Shown here piece after piece: positions 24,062 to 30,830 of a stretch of 64,000 bases of DNA. This DNA is from Bhargavaea cecembensis DSE10. Its GTDB lineage: Bacteria; Bacillota; Bacilli; Bacillales_A; Planococcaceae. The notes beneath the pieces were generated by a model. It worked only from the letters and a program-made list of their open reading frames with translations. It was not told the DNA's origin and did not search any database. The stretch covers positions 1 to 64,000 of the forward strand of contig NZ_AOFT01000006.1 in assembly GCF_000348905.1 (NCBI RefSeq). Direction: 5' to 3'. The stretch's first letter is position 1. Every line of letters begins with the position of its first letter. The position numbers were made by a program, and so were the translations under genes.

Positions 24062-24957
24062 ACCTGCCTGTTATCGTTTCCCCCATGTTTCTCGTCTCGA
24101 ACCCGGCGATGGTCGTCGAGGCATCCCGCAATGGACTAATCGGATCGGTTCCATTACTGAATGCCCGTACCCGGGAAACATGCGAAAAGTGGCTCAGGGA
24201 CATCAGTTCCGAACTGATCAGCGGCGAGCCGTGGGCGGTGAACTACATTTCCCATAAGACGAACAAGCGGTTTGAAGAAGACCTTGAACTCATCAGGGAA
24301 TACGAGCCGCCGATCGTGATCGCCTCTCTCGGACATCCGGGACGCGTCGTTGAGGCGGTGAAATCCTACGGCGGCAAGGTGTACGCGGATGTCGCGACAC
24401 TGAAGCATGCACGCAAATCCGCGGAAGCCGGCGTTGACGGACTGATCCTCGTCTGCGCCGGAGCGGGCGGTCATGCCGGGAAGCTGAACCCGTTCGCCTT
24501 CACACAGGCGGTCCGGGAATTCTGGGACGGCACGATCATTCTGGCAGGCGCCATTTCGACAGGAAAAGACGTCCTTGCTGCACAGACGATGGGCGCCGAC
24601 TACGCCTACATGGGCACTCGTTTCATCGCGACGGCAGAAAGCAGCGCCCCTCAGGAATACAAGGAGATGCTGGTGGAAGCTGGTCCCGAGGACATCATCT
24701 ACACCGATTCCTTCAGCGGCGTCCATGCCAACTACCTGATTCCGAGCCTGCTGAAAAACAACATCGACCCGGCATCGCTTAAGCCGAGGGAAGACGTGGA
24801 CCTTGCCCATATGACCGACGCCAAAGCGTGGCGGGACATCTGGTCGGCCGGCCACGGCGTGACCGCCGTCAAGGAAGTCCAGACAATGGCGGACGTGATC
24901 GGCCAGCTGAAACAGGAATATGAAGAAGCGCTGAAAGGTGTGACCCAGCTTGTATGA
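24058..24957 (+). CDS. Nitronate monooxygenase / 2-nitropropane dioxygenase family flavoprotein
   Basis: FMN-binding TIM-barrel protein of 299 residues. Family features: the N-terminal PVIVSPMFLVSNPAMV, LVCAGAGGHAG near 140 (FMN phosphate and catalytic His region) and MGTRFIATAESSA near 190. Known members oxidise propionate 3-nitronate, but the same fold includes enoyl-reductase-like (FabK) proteins, and the setting among beta-oxidation genes makes a CoA-ester role possible. I cannot decide between these. Overlaps both neighbours. Confidence 0.82.
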   Translation: MNLPVIVSPMFLVSNPAMVVEASRNGLIGSVPLLNARTRETCEKWLRDISSELISGEPWAVNYISHKTNKRFEEDLELIREYEPPIVIASLGHPGRVVEAVKSYGGKVYADVATLKHARKSAEAGVDGLILVCAGAGGHAGKLNPFAFTQAVREFWDGTIILAGAISTGKDVLAAQTMGADYAYMGTRFIATAESSAPQEYKEMLVEAGPEDIIYTDSFSGVHANYLIPSLLKNNIDPASLKPREDVDLAHMTDAKAWRDIWSAGHGVTAVKEVQTMADVIGQLKQEYEEALKGVTQLV

Positions 24958-25780
24958 AACGATTTCCGTAGAGACGAAAGCCGGCATCCGGACGATCTTC
25001 CTCGACCGGCCGGAGGCGATGAATACATTTTCCGAGAAGATGATGGAAGAACTGATCGATGCCTACACGAAAGCGGGCGGGGATGACGACGTCCAGGTGA
25101 TCATCGTGACCGGCAAGGGACGCGCCTTCTGCGCGGGGATGGACCTCTCGCAGGGGGATGACGTGTTCACATCCACCGAGTCCTTTGATGACTTCCGGGA
25201 CACCGGCGGCCGTGTCAGCCTGGCAGTTTACCGACTCAACAAGCCGGTCATCGCCGCGATCAACGGTGCCGCCGTCGGGATTGGCATCACGATGACACTG
25301 CCGATGGACATCCGCATTGCGGCACCTGCCGCCAAAGTCGGGTTCGTCTTCGGGCAGCGCGGCATCGGGCCGGAAGCGGCCAGCGGCTATTTCCTTCCAA
25401 GGCTCGTCGGCCATGCCAAGGCACTGGAATGGGTCTACACCGGCCGGATTTTCCGGGCAGAGGAGGAAAAAGACAGCGGGCTGTTCCAATACATCGAAGC
25501 CGATCCATACGCGCGCGCCGTACAGCTGGCGGAAGAGATGATCGGGAACACGTCACCGGTTTCAAGAGCGTTCTCGAGACAGCTGTTTTATTCGATGGTC
25601 GGCAGCAACCACCCGGAAGAATCCCATCTTGCCGAATCAAAATTCCTTCATTGGATCTCGGATTCCCCTGACGTGAAGGAAGGCATCGCTTCATTTAAAG
25701 AAAAGCGGAAAGCCAACTTCCCGATGCGGGCCGGTGACCTGCCGGACTTCTTCAAGGAAAAGAAAGGAGCAGGCGTATGA
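24950..25780 (+). CDS. Enoyl-CoA hydratase/isomerase family protein (crotonase 1)
   Basis: 276 residues, crotonase fold. Oxyanion-hole motifs are AFCAGMDLS and NGAAVGIGITMTLPMDIRIAA. The position that normally carries the first catalytic Glu (PE-LG) reads GQRGIG, while the second Glu (KALEWV) is kept; this fits isomerases or hydrolases as well as hydratases. The start is TTG at 24950, inside the preceding gene by 8 nt, behind GAAAGGTG. It is coupled to crotonase 2 by a 4-nt overlap. Confidence 0.85.
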   Translation: MYETISVETKAGIRTIFLDRPEAMNTFSEKMMEELIDAYTKAGGDDDVQVIIVTGKGRAFCAGMDLSQGDDVFTSTESFDDFRDTGGRVSLAVYRLNKPVIAAINGAAVGIGITMTLPMDIRIAAPAAKVGFVFGQRGIGPEAASGYFLPRLVGHAKALEWVYTGRIFRAEEEKDSGLFQYIEADPYARAVQLAEEMIGNTSPVSRAFSRQLFYSMVGSNHPEESHLAESKFLHWISDSPDVKEGIASFKEKRKANFPMRAGDLPDFFKEKKGAGV

Positions 25781-26544
25781 CGGTACAAATTGAGCAGGAG
25801 GGCGCGGTATTCACCCTTACCATCAGCAATCCTCCGATGAACACGCTGAATGCGGACGTGCTTCGGGAACTGGACGAGGCCATCACCAAAATTGCGGAGG
25901 ACGATTCGGTCCGGGCACTGATCATTACAGGAGAAGGCGACCGGGCATTTGTTGCGGGAGCGGAAATCAGCGAGTTTCTGGGGCTGGACGCGGAAACCGC
26001 CCCGGCACTTCTCGGCAGGGGCAGCGGCATTTTCCGCAGGATCGAGCAGTTGGAGATCCCGGTCATTGCCGCGATCAACGGCTATGCCCTCGGCGGAGGG
26101 CTGGAACTCGCACTTGCCTGCGACATCCGCGTGGCCACGACCAAGGCGAAAGTCGGCCTGCCCGAGGCGAAGCTCGGCATCGTTCCCGGTTACGGCGGCA
26201 CGCAGCGGCTCAGCCGGATTGCGGGACCGGGAACGGCAAAAGAACTCATCTTCACCGGCCGCATGCTGGATGCCGAAGAAGCCCGGCGCCGGGGCATCGT
26301 CGAGGCGGTCACGGAGGGGGAAGCCCTGGTCAAAGCACGGGAAATCGCCGAAGCCATCACGAAAAACGGCCCGCTCGCGGTATCCGCTGCCAAGCGGGCC
26401 ATCGACGAAGGGGCGGCGCTTCCGCTGGATAAAGCACTCCAACTGGAAACCGCCGTCTGCAGCCCGCTCTTCGGGTCGGGGGACATGCGGGAAGGGGCCA
26501 CGGCATTTCTCGAGAAGCGGCAACCACAATTTACGGGGAGGTAA
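25777..26544 (+). CDS. Enoyl-CoA hydratase (crotonase 2)
   Basis: 255 residues, classic hydratase. Oxyanion motifs AFVAGAEISEF and GYALGGGLELALACDIRVA; both catalytic Glu are present in GLPEAKLGIVPGYGGTQRL and in the following TAKELIF. It should hydrate trans-2-enoyl-CoA to (S)-3-hydroxyacyl-CoA for the dehydrogenase encoded 4 nt downstream. Overlaps crotonase 1 as ATGA. Confidence 0.92.
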   Translation: MTVQIEQEGAVFTLTISNPPMNTLNADVLRELDEAITKIAEDDSVRALIITGEGDRAFVAGAEISEFLGLDAETAPALLGRGSGIFRRIEQLEIPVIAAINGYALGGGLELALACDIRVATTKAKVGLPEAKLGIVPGYGGTQRLSRIAGPGTAKELIFTGRMLDAEEARRRGIVEAVTEGEALVKAREIAEAITKNGPLAVSAAKRAIDEGAALPLDKALQLETAVCSPLFGSGDMREGATAFLEKRQPQFTGR

Positions 26545-26548
26545 TGAG

Positions 26549-27421
26549 ATGAAGGTAGGGGTAATCGGAGCAGGCACGATGGGGAATGGCATTGCGCAGG
26601 TGTTTGCACAGCACGATCATGAAGTGGTGTTGTGTGACCAGTCCGGGGAAGCGCTTGAGCGGGCCAAACAGACGATGGAAAACAGCCTGAAGCGGATCTA
26701 CGGCAAACAGGGCAAGACGGATCAGGACATTGCGGACACACTGGCAAAGATTTCGTTCACGCTCGATATCGAAACGCTCAGCGACCGGGAGTTCGTCGTC
26801 GAGGCGGTCGCGGAAAAAATGGAGGTGAAGCTGGAAGTGTTCCGGAAGCTGGATGCCATCTGTCCGGATGAAGCACTCCTCGCCACCAACACTTCGGGAC
26901 TGAGCGTGACCGAGATCGCCGCCTCAACAGGGCGTCCGGACAAAGTGGTCGGCACCCACTTCTTCAACCCACCGCCGATCATGAAACTCGTCGAAGTGGT
27001 GACGGGTGAAGAGACATCCGAGGAAACGGTGAAGGCTGTCCGGGAAATCTGCGGATCGATCGGGAAAGAAACGATCCAGACCGTCGACTCCCCGCTGTTC
27101 ATCGTCAACCGGATCCTCGTCCCGATGGTGAACGAAGCGATGTTTGTCTACCAGGAGGGCCTTGCGTCAAAAGAGGACATCGACAAGGCCATGAAGCTCG
27201 GCACGAGCCAGCCGATCGGCCCGCTCGCACTGGCCGACCTGATCGGACTCGACACGCTCCTGTTCGTGTGCGAGACGCTTCTTGAAGAAACGGGCGACTC
27301 CAAATACCGCGTCCCGCAGATTCTCCGCAAGAAAGTCCGCGCCGGCCACCTCGGCAGAAAAACAGGGCGCGGCTTCTATGAATACGAGCCGGCAAAAGAA
27401 AAGCAGGCATCGCTCACGTAA
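26549..27421 (+). CDS. 3-hydroxybutyryl-CoA dehydrogenase
   Basis: NAD-dependent (S)-3-hydroxyacyl-CoA dehydrogenase, 290 residues. The NAD motif GAGTMGNGIAQVF begins at residue 7; the catalytic His is in GTHFFNPPPIMKLVEVV and the Glu in the same stretch; the C-terminal helical domain ends with GRKTGRGFYEYE. The open frame extends far upstream into crotonase 2, but the ATG at 26549 follows GGGGAGGTAATG and begins the Rossmann fold directly. Confidence 0.93.
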   Translation: MKVGVIGAGTMGNGIAQVFAQHDHEVVLCDQSGEALERAKQTMENSLKRIYGKQGKTDQDIADTLAKISFTLDIETLSDREFVVEAVAEKMEVKLEVFRKLDAICPDEALLATNTSGLSVTEIAASTGRPDKVVGTHFFNPPPIMKLVEVVTGEETSEETVKAVREICGSIGKETIQTVDSPLFIVNRILVPMVNEAMFVYQEGLASKEDIDKAMKLGTSQPIGPLALADLIGLDTLLFVCETLLEETGDSKYRVPQILRKKVRAGHLGRKTGRGFYEYEPAKEKQASLT

Positions 27422-27439
27422 CAGTCGGGAGGTGAAAAC

Positions 27440-28192
27440 ATGTTTAACCTGACCGGAAAAACCGCCCTGATCACCGGCGGCAGCAAGGGGATCGGCCTTG
27501 CGATGGCCGAGGCGCTCGGCAAACAGGGCGCCAACATCGTCATCACAGGACGGGGGGAAGACGCCCTGTCTGCGGCAAAAGAACAGCTCGGCTTCTCAGG
27601 CATCCGGGCAGAAGCAGTCCAGTCCGACGTCACGGACCGTATCAGCATCGAGTCGGCAGTCGCACATGCGGTGGAGCAGTTCGGCTCACTCGACATCCTC
27701 GTCAACAACGCCGGCATGAACATCCGGAAGCCGCTTGTCGAAGTCGAAGAGGAGGACTGGGACCGCGTCGTCGACACCAACCTGAAAGGCATCTTTCTCG
27801 CCGGACAGGCCGCCGCCCGGCAGATGATCCGGCAAAAGCGCGGCAAGATCATCAACATCTCCTCGATCTATGGACTCGTCGGCGGTCCCAACCAGACGAG
27901 TTACGCCGCCAGCAAAGGCGGCATCAACCAGCTGACACGTGTCTGGGCCGAAGAACTCGCCCCACACGGCATCCACGTCAACGCCATCGCACCCGGCTAC
28001 ATCCAGACCCCGATGACCGCGTCGTTCCTCGAAGACAAGGAACGCACCCAAAAACTCATCGGCCACACGATGCTCGGTCGCCTCGGCGAGCTAAAAGACC
28101 TCGCTGGCCCCGTCGTCCTCCTGGCATCCGATGCATCCAACTACATCACCGGCCAGATCATCAGCGTTGATGGCGGATGGTCGGCGAGATAA
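27440..28192 (+). CDS. SDR family oxidoreductase (FabG-like)
   Basis: Short-chain dehydrogenase of 250 residues. Cofactor motif TGGSKGIGLAMAE, structural NNAG, catalytic Ser-Tyr-Lys in INISSIYGLVGGPNQTSYAASKGG, and the C-terminal SVDGGW. It probably oxidises or reduces a hydroxy/keto group of the operon substrate; in the lva operon an SDR (LvaD) has a similar place. Last gene of the long operon, 18 nt behind the dehydrogenase. Confidence 0.9.
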   Translation: MFNLTGKTALITGGSKGIGLAMAEALGKQGANIVITGRGEDALSAAKEQLGFSGIRAEAVQSDVTDRISIESAVAHAVEQFGSLDILVNNAGMNIRKPLVEVEEEDWDRVVDTNLKGIFLAGQAAARQMIRQKRGKIINISSIYGLVGGPNQTSYAASKGGINQLTRVWAEELAPHGIHVNAIAPGYIQTPMTASFLEDKERTQKLIGHTMLGRLGELKDLAGPVVLLASDASNYITGQIISVDGGWSAR

Positions 28193-28267
28193 TCAGTTTA
28201 ATCAATCCCCCAGCTGAGGCCGGGAGCTCTTGTCTAAGTCAAGATCAGTATGATAGGGGTTGAGAAT

Positions 28268-28299
28268 ATCGGGACTGCCTGGGGTAGTCCCGATTTCTT
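28268..28299 (+). terminator. Terminator-like hairpin behind the beta-oxidation operon
   Basis: ATCGGGACT pairs perfectly with AGTCCCGAT over a 9-nt loop, followed by TTCTTC. It lies 75 nt behind the SDR stop codon. The weak T tract makes it a moderate terminator. Confidence 0.6.
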
Positions 28300-28379
28300 C
28301 AGTAATAATAATTTCGTCATTTATCTAGCTAGAGAACCCTCAAAATTTTCATTTAAACCACAATCTTTCAAGTAGTTTA

Positions 28380-29228
28380 CTATTCATTTCCCCACTTAAG
28401 AAATTCATCATCAATATTCCAAAATGGTACATGTGTTGTACTCGTATCTGTATTTCTATCACTTTTTATAGCATTGCAATCTGAACATAATAATTGCATA
28501 TTTGAAGCATCATTAGTTCCAAAAAGGCTCAAAGGTACAATATGGTCAATATTAATAGTACTATCCAGTGTAACAACTCCTGTCAAGTCACGACGACAAA
28601 TGACGCATTTCCCTTTATCTCTATGGAAAACAGCCTTTTTAAGCCAAACCGGAAAAGCCAATCTTCTTATCCTCCCTCTAGCTGTAACATTATCAGGGTA
28701 TTTTTCTTTAATTTCGTCAATATTCTTTTCTATAAATTCAGCTAGTTTTAAATTAAAATCGTGAAGGAATTTTCTATCTTGAAAAACAAATTGGAAAGCA
28801 GAATGGATAACAATTTTATCAATTTCAGAAGCCATACTTTTAGCGTATTCTTCCCACTTATCAATTCTTCTTGCACATTCGCACTCATAATGATTATCCT
28901 CATCTTCACAATTATGAAAATCAGGTTCTTGCAAATCAGGTAACAAATTTACATCTGTTAATAACCTTTTTAGATATGCAAAAAATTCTTCCTTACTTTC
29001 TGCTCCTCTAACATTATCTATTTCTTCATAACTATCTTGAAAACAATTTAATAGATAATGAATAGCGCTCGTCCTATTAGCTTTAACCACAACATTAATA
29101 ATTTCTTCCCCAAAAACATCAAAGAAGACTTCAGATTCACTCCAAAAATTTATTATTGTCCATCCTGCAAGTCCAGCTCCAGAACTCATTGCTAAATGTT
29201 GTGGTGTGCTAGTCAATTTTTTGTTCAC
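28380..29228 (-). CDS. HNH endonuclease-domain protein, AT-rich, likely acquired
   Basis: 282 residues. The C-terminal 80 residues carry a Cys-containing HNH motif: CVICRRDL, then INIDHIVPLSLFG, then NMQLLCSDCNAIKSDRN. The N-terminal 190 residues are acidic and helical and I do not recognise them; a second Cys cluster (CEDEDNHYECEC region, near 120) may bind metal. Base composition is far more AT-rich than the neighbours, which points to horizontal transfer. Start codon uncertain: GTG 29228 abuts its ribosome site; TTG 29216 has better spacing from GAGGTG. Restriction or phage defence is possible, but no methylase is adjacent. Confidence 0.8.
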   Translation of the reverse strand: MNKKLTSTPQHLAMSSGAGLAGWTIINFWSESEVFFDVFGEEIINVVVKANRTSAIHYLLNCFQDSYEEIDNVRGAESKEEFFAYLKRLLTDVNLLPDLQEPDFHNCEDEDNHYECECARRIDKWEEYAKSMASEIDKIVIHSAFQFVFQDRKFLHDFNLKLAEFIEKNIDEIKEKYPDNVTARGRIRRLAFPVWLKKAVFHRDKGKCVICRRDLTGVVTLDSTINIDHIVPLSLFGTNDASNMQLLCSDCNAIKSDRNTDTSTTHVPFWNIDDEFLKWGNE

Positions 29229-29344
29229 CTCATGAAGTATGATTGATTAATTATATCACGCACGAAATAAAACAAATTAAATCATTGCTAGTATTGTATC
29301 CACTATACCTATTTTTTAAAAACGGAAGCGAAAGGTTTAGTTGC

Positions 29345-29435
29345 CTCCGAGAAACATATGAATGACTAAACCGCGACGCATATGACGATACTGAGCCCGC
29401 GAATAACGAAACCAAAGCCGCCAATGACCGCGCCA
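29345..29435. repeat. Degenerate family-1 repeat array
   Basis: Copies such as GAATGACTAAA, ATATGACGATA, GAATAACGAAA and CAATGACC follow one another at about 20-24 nt. They are more diverged than at 3-107 or 12242-12378. The array lies behind the 3' end of the glycerophosphodiesterase gene. Confidence 0.5.
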
Positions 29436-29445
29436 TACCGCATAT

Positions 29446-29479
29446 AAAAACAGGGCCGCCCGCAGGCGACCCTGTTTTC
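29446..29479 (-). terminator. Intrinsic terminator of the glycerophosphodiesterase gene
   Basis: On the minus strand AAAACAGGGTCGCC pairs with GGCGGCCCTGTTTT (one mismatch) and runs into TTTTTATATG. It lies just behind the stop codon. Confidence 0.85.
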
Positions 29480-29489
29480 CTAATCCAAC

Positions 29490-30350
29490 TCACTTGCTCT
29501 TAACCGGGTGGTGGTAAACATGCTCCGTGTAGTCGGTGATGATGCCGTCCACGCCGAGGTCGAACAGGCGGAGGGCCTGCTCCTGCGAGCGGGACGTGTA
29601 CGGATAAATCTTCATGTCCGCCTCGTGCACGTCAGCCACCAGGTCATGTGTCACGATGTTCATGTTCGGGTTAAAGTAATCCGCGTATGTAGCAAACTCC
29701 GCCAGCTGCTCTTCCGTTACATCAGCCCAGCTTGCACCGGCGAGTACGCCATGAGGGACGTTCGGCAGAAGCTCCTTGGACGTCTGCATCGATTCATGGT
29801 TGAACGACTGGATGATGATCTTTTCATTGTTCGGGCGGTGCAGGTTGCGCTCCATCAGCGCTTCCGCGACCTTTTCCTCGATTCCAGGATACAGTTCCGG
29901 TGCCTTCAGTTCGATCAGGATGCCGACCTTGCCGCGGAACGCATCAAGGATCTCTTCGAATGTAGGGACTTTCTCGCCTGCAAACTCCGGACCGAACCAG
30001 CTGCCCGCATCCAGCTGACGGATCTCTTCAAATGTCAGGCTGCCCACTGCGCCCGTGCCGTTCGTGGTGCGGTCGACAGTCGTGTCATGGATGGCGATCA
30101 GTTCGCCGTCCTTCGTCATCTGGACATCGATCTCAATATAGTCCGCCTTCATTTCGAACCCTTTATGGAACGCCGCCATTGTGTTTTCCGGCGCGTGTCC
30201 GGAAGCCCCGCGGTGTGCCACGTTGATCATCTTCTGCTGCTCCTGCTTGGAAACAATGCTGCTGAGCTCTGCCGGTTCCGCCGCTGCAGTCCCCGCAAAC
30301 GAACTCATCGCGATTCCCACTCCTGCCAATACAGTTACAATCCGCTTCAT
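29490..30350 (-). CDS. Secreted glycerophosphodiester phosphodiesterase
   Basis: About 286 residues. The open frame starts upstream, but the ATG at 30350 begins a Sec signal peptide (MKRIVTVLAGVGIAMSSFAGTAAA, cleavage before EP) and has AAGGAG 8 nt upstream. GDPD motifs are clear: AHRGASGHAPENTMAAF (catalytic His), EIDVQMTKDGELIAIHDTTVDRTTNG and GILIELKAP. It would release glycerol-3-phosphate from exported phospholipid head groups or teichoic acid, a phosphate or glycerol supply role. No Pho box was identified by eye. Confidence 0.92.
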   Translation of the reverse strand: MKRIVTVLAGVGIAMSSFAGTAAAEPAELSSIVSKQEQQKMINVAHRGASGHAPENTMAAFHKGFEMKADYIEIDVQMTKDGELIAIHDTTVDRTTNGTGAVGSLTFEEIRQLDAGSWFGPEFAGEKVPTFEEILDAFRGKVGILIELKAPELYPGIEEKVAEALMERNLHRPNNEKIIIQSFNHESMQTSKELLPNVPHGVLAGASWADVTEEQLAEFATYADYFNPNMNIVTHDLVADVHEADMKIYPYTSRSQEQALRLFDLGVDGIITDYTEHVYHHPVKSK

Positions 30351-30471
30351 CCAAACCACTCCTTGTCCTTTTGTCGACTCCAGTATAGGAATCGAATATG
30401 AAGCAGACATGAACAGAATATTAATAACCGATTGAGGTCAAAGAAAGTATTTTAATAGAATATCAACAATG

Positions 30472-30503
30472 AGCCCCCGGAACCATGTGGCCGGGGGCTT
30501 ATT
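30472..30503. terminator. Strong GC hairpin between divergent genes
   Basis: AGCCCCCGG pairs with CCGGGGGCT across a 10-nt loop; on the plus strand it is followed by TATTTCC. It lies between the divergent glycerophosphodiesterase and pilus genes and directly beside the structured element at 30516-30612, so it may be part of that element's output. Confidence 0.5.
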
Positions 30504-30515
30504 TCCTATGTAATT

Positions 30516-30612
30516 GCGGCACTACCGGGCTCTCACCCCGGCCGGAGCGGCGCGTATTTGTTTTCCACTCTCCGTCAAGAGTGCCCATGCGCGCAGGACA
30601 AGGCGGTGCCGC
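30516..30612. ncRNA. Candidate multi-stem structured RNA element, family unknown
   Basis: A closed fold can be drawn: P1 GCGGCAC (30516-30522) with GTGCCGC (30606-30612); P2 hairpin CCGGG (30525-30529) with CCCGG (30537-30541); P3 GCGCG (30550-30554) with CGCGC (30590-30594); P4 hairpin CACTC (30566-30570) with GAGTG (30579-30583). All helices are perfect. I do not recognise the family and the coding strand is open: it could be a leader of the pilus genes (plus) or of the phosphodiesterase (minus). Confidence 0.45.
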
Positions 30613-30830
30613 GGCCTTGTGATAAAACCAGTCTATGCATTTCGCAAATTGTTTATTCACCATTTGGGTAGGGATTAAGATTCATTTACTTTCCTGATTT
30701 CAGAAAATATAAATTACTCTATTAGGTCATTTTTCCTTTCTATCTCGCATAAATATAGTTTTGTGCAGGAATTAAGGACCAGTATAAGAGAGGTCTGCGC
30801 ATAAACTCGGATCGAAAGGAGGGAACTTGT
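30613..30830. other. AT-rich leader region of the pilus locus
   Basis: No gene seen. Several TATAAA/TATAGT-like boxes occur between 30700 and 30760 but no convincing -35 partner. A strong ribosome site (GAAAGGAGGGAAC) precedes the start codon at 30831. Confidence 0.4.

Noticed and set aside
28380-29228. HNH gene as part of an intron or restriction-modification system
   Set aside because: No group I/II intron structure, no flanking split gene and no methyltransferase were seen nearby.
30600-30620. T-box-like sequence GGCGGTGCCGCGG near the structured element
   Set aside because: It lacks the TGGN core that pairs with the tRNA acceptor end, and there is no stem I or specifier loop upstream. 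It is better explained as the closing helix of the element at 30516-30612.
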